Below are positions 21,594-33,649 of a stretch of 64,000 nucleotides of DNA, piece by piece. Source of the stretch: Scalesia atractyloides (Eukaryota; Streptophyta; Magnoliopsida; Asterales; Asteraceae); assembly GCA_947069175.1 (NCBI GenBank), contig CAMTDV010000028.1, positions 67,378,157 through 67,442,156 of the forward strand, given 5' to 3'. Each line of letters begins with the position of its first letter. Position 1 is the first letter of the stretch. Below the pieces are notes generated by a model. It was not told where the DNA came from. It searched no databases and saw nothing but the letters and a program-made list of their open reading frames with translations. A program made the position numbers and the translations under genes.

Positions 21594-22024
21594 TTTAAGC
21601 ACATATACGAAGTCCTTTGAAACTTTTTTGCTACAAACATTTAAATGCAAACTGAGAGACAATAACTCACATTAAGATTGATTCCAAGAATGTTAGCCTT
21701 GATAGTAAACGGTAGTCTCAAGGTTAGTGACGGAGCTAGCCCAAAAATTCAGTGGCATCCCAATTTAATCTTTTGGGATCAGGGATATCATTTGTATAAA
21801 ACCGGAATTTCTTTTTACACATGAAAACGGCATGGAGACGGGGTTGAGGGGTAGCCCGTGCTACCCCTTCTAATACACTAGCTCCCCGCCCCTACTCAAG
21901 GTCAACATGGCCATCGAGAAGGCTTCAACATGACTTAATTGGTGGGTTTCCAATGACTAGACCAAGTAAACTTCCAAACACACTGCCGCAAACACCTAGT
22001 TTAAGGGCGTCCTTTGGACATATA
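21594..22024 (-). pseudogene. HyPRP relic split by a MITE, unit 2
   Basis: Same decayed 8-cysteine gene as at 6544-6974, with the same frame-breaking changes and the MITE at 21725-21894. One extra base is lost near 21661 (AATAACTCAC where unit 1 has AATTAACTCAC). Confidence 0.85.
21725..21894. mobile_element. hAT-like MITE in HyPRP relic, unit 2
   Basis: 170 bp with perfect 8-bp duplication CTCAAGGT at 21717-21724 and 21895-21902. Left end TAGTGACGGAGCTAG, right end CTAGCTCCCCGCCCCTA. Confidence 0.88.
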
Positions 22025-22483
22025 AAGTTAATCCTTGTATGGACTGAATCATACTTGAATATGTTCACATATAACACACTAACTATATATATGCAATAAA
22101 GGTGCAGATTTCAATTACTTGTCAAAAATGCTTGATTATAGCTATTTATAGAAAATCGCATGCATGTATTATTCATTTGCAAACGGTGAAGACTTTTTCT
22201 ACCCTTTCATTCATTGAGAACGGGTGTTAATTTAAAAAAAAAACATAAAATCCAACCTTAATATCACATGTAAAGATCAATTTCCACCATTTCATCCTAA
22301 ATAAGATGTACAAAACATATGAAATAAACGACAACATCAAATATAAAATTTTATTCTCACAAAATAATTCTTCAAACCATCATCACATAGAAATTAAAAT
22401 ACTTCATCCACTTAGAAATCAAACACTAAAAACTCGCAATCCAAAATAAACACACGAGCCGAATTAAAATGTCGGTCGATCAT
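22025..22483. other. Spacer, unit 2
   Basis: As 6975-7431, including CATGCATG upstream of a TATA-like box on the minus strand and an AATAAA (complement of 22350-22355) downstream of the HyPRP stop. Confidence 0.5.
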
Positions 22484-22867
22484 TTAAGCACATACGAAGT
22501 CCATTGGAACTTGCTTGCTGCAAACATTAAGAAGCAAACTGAGAGACAATGGCACATTCAGATTGATTCCAAGAACGTTAGCCTTGATAGCTGTACAAAG
22601 GCAAACCGCAGCCTCAAGGTCAACAAGGCCATCTAGAAGGCTGCAACATGGCTTAACTGGTGGGTCACCAACGACTAGATTAAGTAATTTGCCAAGCACA
22701 TTGGCACATACACCTAGTTTAAGGGCGTCCCTGGGACAAGATCCTGCAGATGGTGGCTTTGGTTTTGGGGTAGGGCTAGGGCAGGTGGTACAACCACTGG
22801 CTAGTGCAAAAAATAAAAGGTTGAGTGAAAGAAAGAGAGCTAGTGGGGTATTGATCTTTGGAGCCAT
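22484..22867 (-). CDS. Hybrid proline-rich protein, DC2.15-like 8-cysteine protein, unit 2
   Basis: 127-residue secreted protein, no intron. Residues 1-25 form a signal peptide (MAPKINTP then a hydrophobic stretch to SG). A short proline-rich linker follows (about 30-39, PSPTPKPKPP). Then comes an 8-cysteine domain: C44, C54, CC74-75, C89, C91, C116, C126, spaced as in the seed-storage/lipid-transfer 'hydrophobic seed' family. Such proteins act in or at the cell wall; exact function varies and is not shown here. Length is normal for the DC2.15 type. Residue 122 is Met where units 1 and 3 have Lys. The promoter has a TATA box and duplicated ACGT motif (22945-23153). Confidence 0.93.
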   Translation of the reverse strand: MAPKINTPLALFLSLNLLFFALASGCTTCPSPTPKPKPPSAGSCPRDALKLGVCANVLGKLLNLVVGDPPVKPCCSLLDGLVDLEAAVCLCTAIKANVLGINLNVPLSLSLLLNVCSKQVPMDFVCA

Positions 22868-22944
22868 CTCTTCGTAATGTGGATGTCTATTAGAAGATGT
22901 GATGGTTTACGAAGGGATGGAATACGAGTAGGCAGATGTGAGGG

Positions 22945-23153
22945 TATTTATAGGACAAACGATGTGGTTAAATAGTACGTTCATTCCTTTAAAATGAATT
23001 AACATGTTAAATTCTTCTGATAGGACAAATGATGTAATTAAATAGTATTTCCATTCTTCTTTTTTCCCAACCACAATATCCACACTCTTCAGCCTATCAA
23101 AAGAATTAAACACGTCAATTCACCCTACCAGGAGAATGTAACACGTCAATTCA
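22945..23153 (-). promoter_or_regulatory. HyPRP promoter, unit 2
   Basis: TATA box on the minus strand (complement of 22945-22953), about 80 bases before the start codon. AACACGTCAATTCA occurs at 23109-23122 and 23140-23153, same spacing as in units 1 and 3. Confidence 0.6.
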
Positions 23154-24252
23154 TTTTAGAGTCTGTTTCACATTTATATTACCATATCTTGTAAATATTA
23201 ACCATAAATAGCTAATTATTTTTTTCTCTATTTTTCTGCTAGATGTGTTATCATCAAGAACGAACCCAATTCAAGAGCCGTAAAATTGTTGTTGCAGGCC
23301 ACACACCATACAACATCATTGTTGCGCACGACAAACACAACCCCACTCGCAATCTGCCGCATCCAACTCCTTCCCCATACAAACAACCACCCTCCAGTTT
23401 CGACCAACTTTTTCCAAACTGTTGCCAAATTGTAGTCAAACATAGTCACCCACAGCAACCAACGACTGTTGTCCCAAAAAAAAACAGATCTAGATCGATC
23501 ATTGAAATTCAAATCAAGTCTTTCTTCCTTGGGTGTATGTTTTGCATAGTGCCCAATAAAATTTTAAAACTCGTTTTCTTTTAATGTTCTATTAGATTTA
23601 GATGGGCATATCATATGTTATATAGTGACTCTTATCATGTATCCTGAACTCTGGAGATCCTGCTGTTGTAATATAATGTTCTATTCAAGAACGATAATGT
23701 TATGGTTACATGCAGTATTCAAAGTGTTTTAAAGTTTAAGTTGTATTTGCATTCCAGTGACCTGTAGCTATCCCTTCTAAAGATGGTATATTCTAATCGT
23801 GTATAAATGTTAAAATTAGGAAAATTGAGTAATAAACAAAAAGTGGGTTTTAGTAAAAATATATATAATTTAAACTTGAAATAGTATATTGGGATTAATT
23901 ACTTAACTATAATCTTTTTTTTTCTGGTGTAAAAGGTATATATAATTTTTTCTATTTAGTAAAAATATATATAATTTTTTCATCAAACAAAGTGGAACGG
24001 GTTAGTTTTTATCATATCGTTCGAAATTGCTTATTATACATTTTGTATAAACACGAAGATGAATGGGGTTGGGTAACCTAACACCTTCTACCTACCTCTG
24101 CGAATGAAGTCTACTAAGGTAAAATACTTTAACAAGAAGATACTTGTATGACAGTTAATGCGTTTTATCCAAAGTTACTTGGTCAGATGGTGCATTAGCA
24201 ATCAAATATCTAGATAAAGCTCATTTCAAAGGCAATGTTCCATCAATTAGTT
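23154..24252. other. Non-coding stretch, unit 2
   Basis: Near-identical to 8101-9201. No gene called. Confidence 0.55.
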
Positions 24253-24558
24253 GAGGGTCAGCCTGAGAATTTATGTACCCTATTTAAGCTCGAAAAAACA
24301 TATCCTTAGGCTTTAACGAAATTGAGTATCGGGTTCACTGAAATTCTAAACCTAATGCTAATAGGCTAGTAACTAATCTAAACCATAAAAAGTGTTTTGT
24401 AAGTGGCCTATGTTGATGTTTGTATGGGTATATCCTATTAATTTATATATTTATTTTTACATATTCATATCGTGAGTTTTTCAAAATATAACGTGTGCTT
24501 TTCGAAATATCGAACCCTGGCCGATGTTCCTTCCCGTCCACCTTCAGGGCCAGCCATG
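24253..24558. mobile_element. hAT-like MITE with GGCCGGCC-type ends, unit 2
   Basis: Duplication AATTAGTT (24245-24252) / AATTACTT (24559-24566). Shares the decayed left end of unit 1, unlike unit 3. Confidence 0.7.
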
Positions 24559-24566
24559 AATTACTT

Positions 24567-26187
24567 ATAAGAGTACTAGGAGAGTCGAAGGCAAATCCCA
24601 TGTTACTTGTAGGAAAATTAGGAGTACGAAATCATAAAGTTATCAATGACAAGGCTCTATCAATTTCCCAGACATGTAAGGAAATCAACGCTTTGAGCTT
24701 CCTATAAACATAAATCCCTTACCTAGCATAGGAGAACAAGCATAACTTTGGTTTCATTTAACAGTTTCTAGTAATAGAGCATCCACAATGTGGTGATGTG
24801 ATGCTCTTCACCCGCCCATTCCACAATAGACTCCATTCCATCCCTCGTCCGACCAGATTGTGGCAATCGTCCAGTTCGTCTCAAGTCTTGGTGGGCCCTT
24901 TGATCTTCTCTATTGTTATAGTTAGTTTCTTGGTGAGAAATTTCTATGGTTTCTTGATATTTTGACATTGCATGTTTGTCGGTCTTTGCTGCCATGTGTG
25001 GAACCAGAGTAGCATAAAGAATCCGTTTGAGGTCCAATTGTGGTTGTTTGATATTCGGATCTTGGTGAGATGTGAGACGATAGTTGGTTTGATGATTTTT
25101 AGATTTGTTGTTGTCGAGATGATAATCATTTTAATCAAAATCGAACCAAATCAAATTTCTGATTTTCGGAAAAAAAATAACGGGCTGTGTAAACCCGATT
25201 TATGTCTTGCCGCCGCAATCTAGCTATACATTGTAATCTAACCAAACCTCTGAGCCTCTTTTTATTCGATTTTTTTATTTAATAGTTTTATTTCTTGATG
25301 ATCTCGTTTTTATGGATTTTATGTTGATTAGGTTTTTTGTGATCTACAAAATATAGTAAAAGTATGAGAAAAGTGAAAGTTTAATAGGGAGGTTTGCGAA
25401 TCTCATTTTGCGTTGAGGTGACGGTGTGTTAAGGTATGTGGGGTTTGTAGATTATGGATGCTCTAACCATTCTATATTATTACACCATCTAGGTTATGGC
25501 TAGTTTATCCTAATAAAAATATGCCACCGTCATGAGAAAAAAAGTAGAGAATTTTAAGAATCTGTTGTTGTTGTCCTTTTAATGACTGTACCAATATTGA
25601 CGCAATACTCCAACTCATGATTTCTAATTTCGTTATGATATAACATACGCCCATTATTATATTTACCCAACGTATAAAAAATACAACACTTGCATGAACT
25701 GTTGAACATGTGACTGGGGAGTTGTCAATGTACATACAAATTCCAATACGTTGGCATGGCAACATAGGAAGTGTCAGCGACTCATAGAATATTAGATAAG
25801 ATGCTTTGCCCGTGCATGTAATTCACACCATAAAAAGCATCAAGAAATCATTAATGTAGGCCACTCAAAAGATTCTGAACTATATGTTAACCATAAGCAA
25901 TAACCTTGGTAAGATGTCAAACTATTTCTATTGGCAACAAATTGCTTTTCCTCATCCCCTTAAACCCGCAAGTATATTTTATTAAATGAGACAAAGTAAT
26001 CAATATATGCATCATGGCGTTGTAAATCTGAATGCTAAACTTTCGATACTAAAATTGTGAGACTTTGTGTGCTTGGCAATGGGTTTTCGGTCGGTATTAA
26101 TACTATTCGTTACGGTACAATATGATACGGCTTGTAGGTGTAGCAACAGAAATAAATAAAGACGAATAGCGGTGTGAATATGATACG
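24567..26187. other. Non-coding stretch, unit 2
   Basis: Follows units 1 and 3. From about 25350 on it shares small deletions and base changes with unit 3 against unit 1. No gene called. Confidence 0.5.
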
Positions 26188-26208
26188 GATTGTTGCAATC
26201 GTCCAGTT
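26188..26208. other. Junction of units 2 and 3 with templated insert
   Basis: The 21 bases GATTGTTGCAATCGTCCAGT(T) match 32030-32050 in unit 3 exactly; the unit 2 version at about 24857 differs by one base. They sit between unit 2's interior and the left terminal repeat of the MULE. This is the breakpoint of the tandem duplication. Confidence 0.7.
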
Positions 26209-27322
26209 TACTGAAACTAACTATTACAATACATTAATTTAAAACTTGCTAAAACAATACCAAACTACTAGTGGTTTGATTTTCATTTTAATTGGACCCA
26301 CACCGTTAACCTCATCCATCCTTGATGTTAAGTTCTTCGTTTATTGTATATAATACTTTTATGTTAAAAATAAATTGTATTATGGTACCCACCATCTTCT
26401 TAATCCACGTAAACCTAAACATGTCATCTAACAACCTCCAGCAACATGGGTAGACCTCCGTAAAGTAAACTCTCGTGAATCTACGTTAACAATGCACCAT
26501 TCTCTCTCTCTTCTATCTCTCTCCATACCCACTTCATCTTGAACATAACCCACCACCACCTAAATCCACCCACACCCTACCTTACTCGTGCCTATCACTA
26601 AAGTTCGATGTACAACTTTTTTTGATGATTTGCAGGTTTCAACGATCTGATTGGGTACCGGATCCACCCAATTTATTTAACTTTTGTCCGAATGGCTCAT
26701 GAATCGTTTGGTTTTGGTCATTAAGTGGTGGCAAACTAGTAGCATACTCTGATGTGAGGCCATTTGATGTTTATGCCTATGCAGTTCACAAGATATTCAA
26801 GTTGTGTCTCCTTGTAATTATTTTGCATTTACCCCTTTGTTATCTGACGTTACAATTGGCACTATGGAAGCTTGTAGTGTGGTCGAACCCTTCCGCAACA
26901 TTATAAAAATGTATTACTTTACAGTTAATAAATCTAATTTTATTTGTGTGTAATTCTTTTTGGTAAAATGCGGATTTTTGTGTTGAAGAAAAAGCTAGAT
27001 GTTCATTTCAAGAAGCAGAATGTTTCAAGATACGTGGTGTGGGTATCGGTGGTATTGGTAGTAATAAATAATTGGATGTAGTGGGACCCACCTTTAATTG
27101 TTTTATTTTTTTCATAAAATTTTGTTTATTGTATCTTTTATAGACATGGCCAACTTGGTCATTTCCCCAAAAATTAACAACATATATAGTTGGAGTTAGT
27201 TTGGGTGAGTCTTGTTTAAACGAAAATGAACCCACTGGTACTGTTTTGGTAGTTTTTTTTTTAACTTACGGACTGTAATAATTAGTTTTAACAAACCACA
27301 TAGACAAAAAAGTAATTAACCC
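26209..27322. mobile_element. MULE copy lacking its left tip, unit 3
   Basis: Collinear with 19015-20129. The first 30 or so bases are lost at the duplication junction. The right end AGTAATTAACCC and the 9-mer TTTATTAAA (27323-27331) are kept. Confidence 0.85.
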
Positions 27323-27331
27323 TTTATTAAA

Positions 27332-28795
27332 TTATTTACTCGTGCCAATTATTTACTCGTGCCTATACTCATAACCTTTTCATAGACTTTCATGTAAATC
27401 TATAAAAAACTATGCAAAGTGGGTATCTATAACTCATCTTAGAGTTAGTTTTTTCTCTATTAACACATACAATCTAACCCATGAAACCTAGTCAAGTGGG
27501 GATCACATGAAACTTATCAACTTTCGTCTTCAATACTAGTGCAAAGTAGGACTTTGCGCATGTGGGAAATGCCACACGTAAAAGGAGGTTTCGCTTACAC
27601 AACATTACGCCTCAAGGTACACATTAAGCCAACTACATTACACCAAACTGTGCATTACTCGTAACATATCTTGCACTCATGTCATTGCTAGTGACAACTG
27701 CGACATCGGTGATCGGTCAAAAGATTTCGATGGCTTTATTTGAATTGCTTCACATTTTGGTAGGATTTTGAGTTTTTTAGTTAAACTAATTTAAAGTAAT
27801 TCATATCCGATTCTAATTTGAACTCCTTTCACATTACGAGGGAAACTGAGATTCTAATTCTAACAAATTCTATAAATCAGATATCCGAGAACTGAAAGTT
27901 GGATTCCAATTAATTATTGTGAACCAAACACAACGTAATTAAGAAATGATGGGATAGGAGCACAAGGATAAACTCTTGGAATGATGCACTATGTGTGGGA
28001 TGCTTCAACGTTATTATTGGTCAAGTATATCACATATTTTTATTATTTCGTATTAGAGCTAGAATAAATCCACAAGAATTGCTTAAGCACAAGTACCAAA
28101 TTGTATTTAATTACAATTGGAATCCATGCTTTTGTTCCTATGATTGTAATCTTCTGACTCGACCCTGTTTGAGCTAACACATATTCGGTAGTTTTAAGCG
28201 ACGTAAAAATATAATCATATGTCACAAACATTAATAACTCGTATTAATTTAAGTGAGAATGAAAGAAAAAAAAAGTATAAACTTCAACCTTCCAACATCA
28301 AAAGTTTTGAGTAATTTCCATCCAAAACATGACATAAAAAAACGAATGAATGAACAAAACAAAACGACATTCCCACATGTTAATTCTACAAAGCTAGGTT
28401 TTGATACAAAAGTTCTTAACATACAAATTAGCTTAATATAAGAAGTAAAAGAGAATATGTTTTTTTTGAATTTTTTTTCTCATCTTATTAAGCGTGTATT
28501 TTAGTCTCATGATTTTTTCTTTACTAGTGTAAAATCAAGAATTTTATTTATTTATTATTATTTATTTTACATTTTACAATTAAATATTATATTTAAATAG
28601 ATAGAAATTTAAAAAAAAAAAGCTTCCTTCACGTATGTTGCCATATTATATGTTAAAAGCTATTTATATTATCCTTACACTAATTCTTCAAACCATTATT
28701 ACAAAATAAAATTCTCTCCCATCTTAGAGATCAAGTGGTAAAACACTTACAATCCCAAACAAACGCACACAGCAGGGTACATACTTGGTTGGCTG
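27332..28795. other. Non-coding stretch, unit 3
   Basis: Matches 20139-21593 with small indels. No gene called. Confidence 0.55.
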
Positions 28796-29226
28796 TTTAA
28801 GCACATATACGAAGTCCTTTGAAACTTTTTTGCTTCAAACAATTAAATGCAAACTGAGAGACAATTAAGTCACATTAAGATTGATTCCAAGAATGTTAGC
28901 CTTGATAGTAAACGGTAGTCTCAAGGTTAGTGGCGGAGCTAGCCCAAAAATTCAGTGGCATCCAAATTTTATCTTTTGGGGATCAGGAGTATCATTTGTA
29001 TAAAGCCAGAATTTCTTTTTACACATGAAAACGGCATGGAGACGGGTTTGAGGGGTAGCCCGTGCTACCCCTTCTAATACAATAGCTCCGCCGCCCCTAC
29101 TCAAGGTCAACATGGCCATCGAGAAGGCTTCAACATGACTTAATTGGTGGGTTTCCAATGACTAGACCAAGTAAACTTCCAAACACACTGCCACAAACAC
29201 CTAGTTTAAGGGCGTCCTTTGGACAT
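28796..29226 (-). pseudogene. HyPRP relic split by a MITE, unit 3
   Basis: Third copy of the decayed gene, interrupted at 28928-29099. Confidence 0.85.
28928..29099. mobile_element. hAT-like MITE in HyPRP relic, unit 3
   Basis: Perfect duplication CTCAAGGT at 28920-28927 and 29100-29107. The right end TAGCTCCGCCGCCCCTA is the best-preserved match to the left end of the three copies. Confidence 0.88.
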
Positions 29227-29686
29227 ATAAAGTTAATCCTTGTATGGACTGAATCATACTTGAATATGTTCACATATAACACACTAACTATATATATGCA
29301 ATAAAGGTGCAGATTTCAAATACTTGTCAAAAATGTTTGATTATAGCTATTTATAGAAAATCGCATGCATGTATTATTCATTTGCAAACGGTGAAGACTT
29401 TTTCTACCCTTTCATTCATTGAGAACGGGTGTTAATTTAAAAAAAACATAAAATCCAACCTTAATATCACATGTAAAGATCAATTTCCACCATTTCATCC
29501 TAAATAAGATGTACAAAACATATGAAATAAACGACAACATCAAATATAAAATTTTATACTCACAAAATAATTCTTCAAACCATCATCACATAGAAATTAA
29601 AATACTTCATCCACTTAGAAATCAAACACTAAAAACTCGCAATCCAAAATAAACACACGAGCCGAATTAAATTGTCGGTCGATCAT
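29227..29686. other. Spacer, unit 3
   Basis: As in units 1 and 2. The AATAAA found downstream of the other two HyPRP genes is changed here (TTTTATACTC on the plus strand), so this copy lacks that poly(A) signal. Confidence 0.5.
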
Positions 29687-30070
29687 TTAAGCACATACGA
29701 AGTCCTTTGGAACTTGCTTGCTGCAAACGTTAAGAAGCAAACTGAGAGACAATGGCACATTCAGATTGATTCCAAGAACGTTAGCCTTGATAGTTGTACA
29801 AAGGCAAACCGCAGCCTCAAGGTCAACAAGGCCATCGAGAAGGCTGCAACATGGCTTAACTGGTGGATCACCAACGACTAGATTAAGTAATTTGCCAAGC
29901 ACATTGGCACATACACCTAGTTTAAGGGCGTCCCTGGGACAAGATCCTGCAGATGGTGGCTTTGGATTTGGGGTAGGGCTAGGGCAGGTGGTACAACCAG
30001 TGGCTAGTGCAAAAAATAAAAGGTTGAGTGAAAGAAAGAGAGCTAGTGGGGTATTGATCTTTGGAGCCAT
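29687..30070 (-). CDS. Hybrid proline-rich protein, DC2.15-like 8-cysteine protein, unit 3
   Basis: 127 residues, differing from the unit 2 protein at only a few sites (for example T24 for S24, N35 for K35, T93 for A93, K122 for M122). Signal peptide (1-25), short proline-rich linker and the complete 8-cysteine pattern (C44, C54, CC74-75, C89, C91, C116, C126) are present, so a secreted cell-wall or lipid-binding-fold protein is expected from the family. Single exon. The promoter at 30147-30356 keeps the TATA box and both ACGT motifs. The usual downstream AATAAA is mutated, so another poly(A) signal would be needed. Confidence 0.93.
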   Translation of the reverse strand: MAPKINTPLALFLSLNLLFFALATGCTTCPSPTPNPKPPSAGSCPRDALKLGVCANVLGKLLNLVVGDPPVKPCCSLLDGLVDLEAAVCLCTTIKANVLGINLNVPLSLSLLLNVCSKQVPKDFVCA

Positions 30071-30146
30071 CTCTTCGTAATGTGGATGTCTATTAGAAGA
30101 TGTGATGGTTTACGAAGGGATGGAATAAGAGTAGGCAGATGTGAGT

Positions 30147-30356
30147 GTATTTATAGGACAAACGATGTAGTTAAATAGTACGTACATTCCTTTAAAATGA
30201 ATTAACATGTTAAATTCTTCTGATAGGACAAACGATGTAATTAAATAGTATTTCCATTCTTCTTTTTTCCCAACCACAATATCCACACTCTTCAGCCTAT
30301 CAAAAGAATTAAACACGTCAATTCACCCTACCAGGAGAATGTAACACGTCAATTCA
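30147..30356 (-). promoter_or_regulatory. HyPRP promoter, unit 3
   Basis: TATA box (complement of 30147-30156) and AACACGTCAATTCA at 30312-30325 and 30343-30356. Confidence 0.6.
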
Positions 30357-31434
30357 TTTTAGAGTCAGTTTCACATTTATATTACCATATCTTGTAAATA
30401 TTAACCATAAATAGCTAATTATTTTTTTCTCTATTTTTCTGCTATATGTGTTATCATCAAGAACGAACCCAATTCAAGAGCCGTAAAATTGTTGTTGCAG
30501 GCCACACACCGTACAACATCATTGTTGCGCACGACAAACACAACCCCACTCGCAATCTGCCGCATCCAACTCCTTCCCCATACAAACAACCACCCTCCAG
30601 TTTCGACCAACTTTTTCCAAACTGTTGCCAAATTGTAGTCAAACATAGTCACCCACAGCAACCAACGACTGTTGTCCCAAAAAAAAAACAGATCTAGATC
30701 CATCATTGAAATTCAAATCAAGTCTTTCTTCCTTGGGTGTATGTTTTGCATAGTGCCCAATGAAATTTTAAAACTCGTTTTCTTTTAATGTTCTGTTAGA
30801 TTTAGATGGGCATATCATATGTTATATAGTGACTCTTATCATGTATCCTGAACTCTGGAGATCCTGCTGTTGTAATATAATGTTCTATTCAAGAACGATA
30901 ATGTTATGGTTACATGCAGTATTCAAAGTGTTTTAAAGTTTAAGTTGTATTTGCATTCCAGTGACCTGTTGCTATTCCTTCTAAAGATGGTATATTCTAA
31001 TCGTGTATAAATGTTAAAATTAGGAAAATTGAGTAACAAACAAATAGTATATTGGGCTTAATTACTAAACTGTAATCTTTTTTTTTCTTTTGTAAAAGGT
31101 ATATATAATTTTTTCTATTTAGTTAAAAATATATATAATTTTTTCATCAAACAAAGTGGAACGGGTTAGTTTTCATCATATCGTTCGAAATTGCTTATTA
31201 TACATTTTGTATAAACACGAAGATGAATGGGGTTGGGTAACCTAACACCTTCTACCTACCTCCGCGAATGAAGTCTACTAAGGTAAAATACTCTAACAAG
31301 AACAAACTTGTATGACAGTTAATGCATTTTATCCAGTTAATGCATTTTATCCAATCTTACTTCGTCACATGATGCATTACCAATCGAATATCTAGATAAA
31401 GCTCATGTCAAAGGCAATGTTCCATCAATTACTT
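30357..31434. other. Non-coding stretch, unit 3
   Basis: Matches 8101-9201. A block of about 50 bases near 31040 present in units 1 and 2 is missing, and TTAATGCATTTTATCCA is duplicated at about 31319. No gene called. Confidence 0.5.
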
Positions 31435-31735
31435 CAGTGCCGGCCGTGAGAATCTATGTGCCATGTTCGAGCTCGAAAAAACATGCCTTTAAGCTTTAAC
31501 GAAATTTGGTATTGGGTTCACTAAAAGTCTAAACCTAATGCCAATAGGCTAGTAACAAATCTAAACCAAAAAATAGTTTTGTAAGTGGGCCTATGTTGAT
31601 GTTTGTATGGGTACACCCTATTAATTTATTTATTTTTACATATACATATCGGGAGTTTTTAAAAAAATAAGGTGCTTTTCGAAATATCGGACCCTGGTCG
31701 ATGGTCCTCCCCGCCCACCTTCAGGGCCGGCCATA
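31435..31735. mobile_element. hAT-like MITE with GGCCGGCC-type ends, unit 3
   Basis: Ends CAGTGCCGGCC and GGGCCGGCCATA, perfect 8-bp duplication AATTACTT (31427-31434 and 31736-31743). The best-preserved of the three copies. Confidence 0.82.
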
Positions 31736-31743
31736 AATTACTT

Positions 31744-33614
31744 GTAGGAGTATTAGGAGAGTCGAAGGCAAATCCCATGTTACTTGTAGGAAATTAGTAG
31801 TACGAAATGATAAAGTTATTAACGACAAGGCTCTATCAATTCCCCAGACATGTAAGGAAGTCAAGGCTTTGAGCCTCCTATAAACAAAAATCCCTTACCT
31901 AGCATAGGAGAACTAGCGTAACTTTTGTTTCATTTAACAGTTTCCAGTAAAAGAACATCCACAATGTGATGCTCTTCACCCGCCCATTCCACACTAGACT
32001 CCAGCGATCCTCCATCCCTCGTCCGACCAGATTGTTGCAATCGTCCAGTTCGTCTCAAGTCTGTAGGTTTGGCCCTTTGATCTTCTCGATTGTTATAGTT
32101 AGAGTCTTGGTGAGAAATTTCTATGGTTTCTTGATATTTTGGCATTGCATGTGTGTCGGTCTTTGCTGCCATGCATGGAACCAGAGTAGCATAAAGAATT
32201 CGTTTGAGGTCCAACTGTGGTTGTTTGATGTTTGGATCTGGTGAGATATGAGACGATAGTTGGTTTTTGATGATTTTCAGATTTGTTGTTGTCGAGATGA
32301 TAATCATTTTGATCACAATCAAACCAAATCGAATTGCTGATTTTCGGAAAAAAAAATAACGGGTTGTGTAAACCAGTGGCGCTGCAATCTAGCTGTACAT
32401 TATAATCTAACAAACATCTTAGCTTCTTTTTATTCGATTTTTTTATTTAATAGTTTTATTTCTTGATGATCTCGTTTTTATGGATTTTATGTTGATTAGG
32501 TTTTTTGAGATCTACAAAATATAGTAAAAGTATGAGAAAAGTGAAAGTTTAATAGGGAGGTTTGCGAATCTCATTTTGCGTTGAGGTGACGGTGTGTTAA
32601 GGTATGTGGGGTTTGTAGATTATGGATGCTCTAACCATTCTATATTATTACACCATCTAGGCTATGGCTAGTTTATCCTAATAAAAATATGCCACCGTCA
32701 TGAGAAAAAAAGTAGAGAATTTTAAGAATCTGTTGTTGTTGTCCTTTTAATGACTGTACCAATATTGACGCAATACTCCAACTCATGATTTCTAATTTCG
32801 TTATGATATAACATACGCCCATTATTATATTTACCCAACGTATAAAAAATACAACACTTGCATGAACTGTTGAACATGTGACTGGGGAGTTGTCAATGTA
32901 CATACAAATTCCAATACGTTGGCATGGCAACATAGGAAGTGTCAGCGACTCATAGAATATTAGATAAGATGCTTTGCCCGTGCATGTAATTCACACCATA
33001 AAAAGCATCAAGAAATCATTAATGTAGGCCACTCAAAAGATTCTGAACTATATGTTAACCATAAGCAATAACCTTGGTAAGATACTATTTCTATTGGCAA
33101 CAAATTGCTTTTCCTCATCCCCTTAAACCCGCAAGTATATTTTATTAAATGAGACAAAGTAATCAATATATGCATCATGGCGTTGTAAATCTGAATGCTA
33201 AACTTTCGATACTAAAATTGTGAGACTTTGTGTGCTTGGCAATGGGTTTTCGGTCGGTATTAATACGGTTCATTACGGTACAATATGATACGGCTAGTAG
33301 CTGTAGTAACAGAAATAAATTAAAAACGAATAGCGGTGTGAATATGACTCTGTTTACTGATACCGATGTTATTCGGTCGAAATACGTTTGTTACATCACT
33401 GCAACAATAGGAATGTCGTTGAAATCAAGAAATAGTGTTGTTCAAACGGTATCAGTCCGGTTCATTAAAGTAGCACAAAAAGTAAATTATATTTTACCTA
33501 TTCGCTTTAAATAAAGTGTTGGTAAAACATTGTTAATAATCTTGTCACAACTATATATTTAGAGTTGTGTAAAATAATGAAAAGGTTCAAAGAACGAAAG
33601 GAGTAAACAACATC

Positions 33615-33649
<35 letters not shown>

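Larger units (their letters stand above)
19015..26187. repeat. Locus copy, unit 2 of 3
   Basis: Collinear with unit 3 (26209-33300) along its whole length, including the MULE, HyPRP relic, HyPRP gene and hAT MITE. It ends inside the block that in units 1 and 3 continues to 11270 and 33370, and joins directly to unit 3. Confidence 0.9.
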
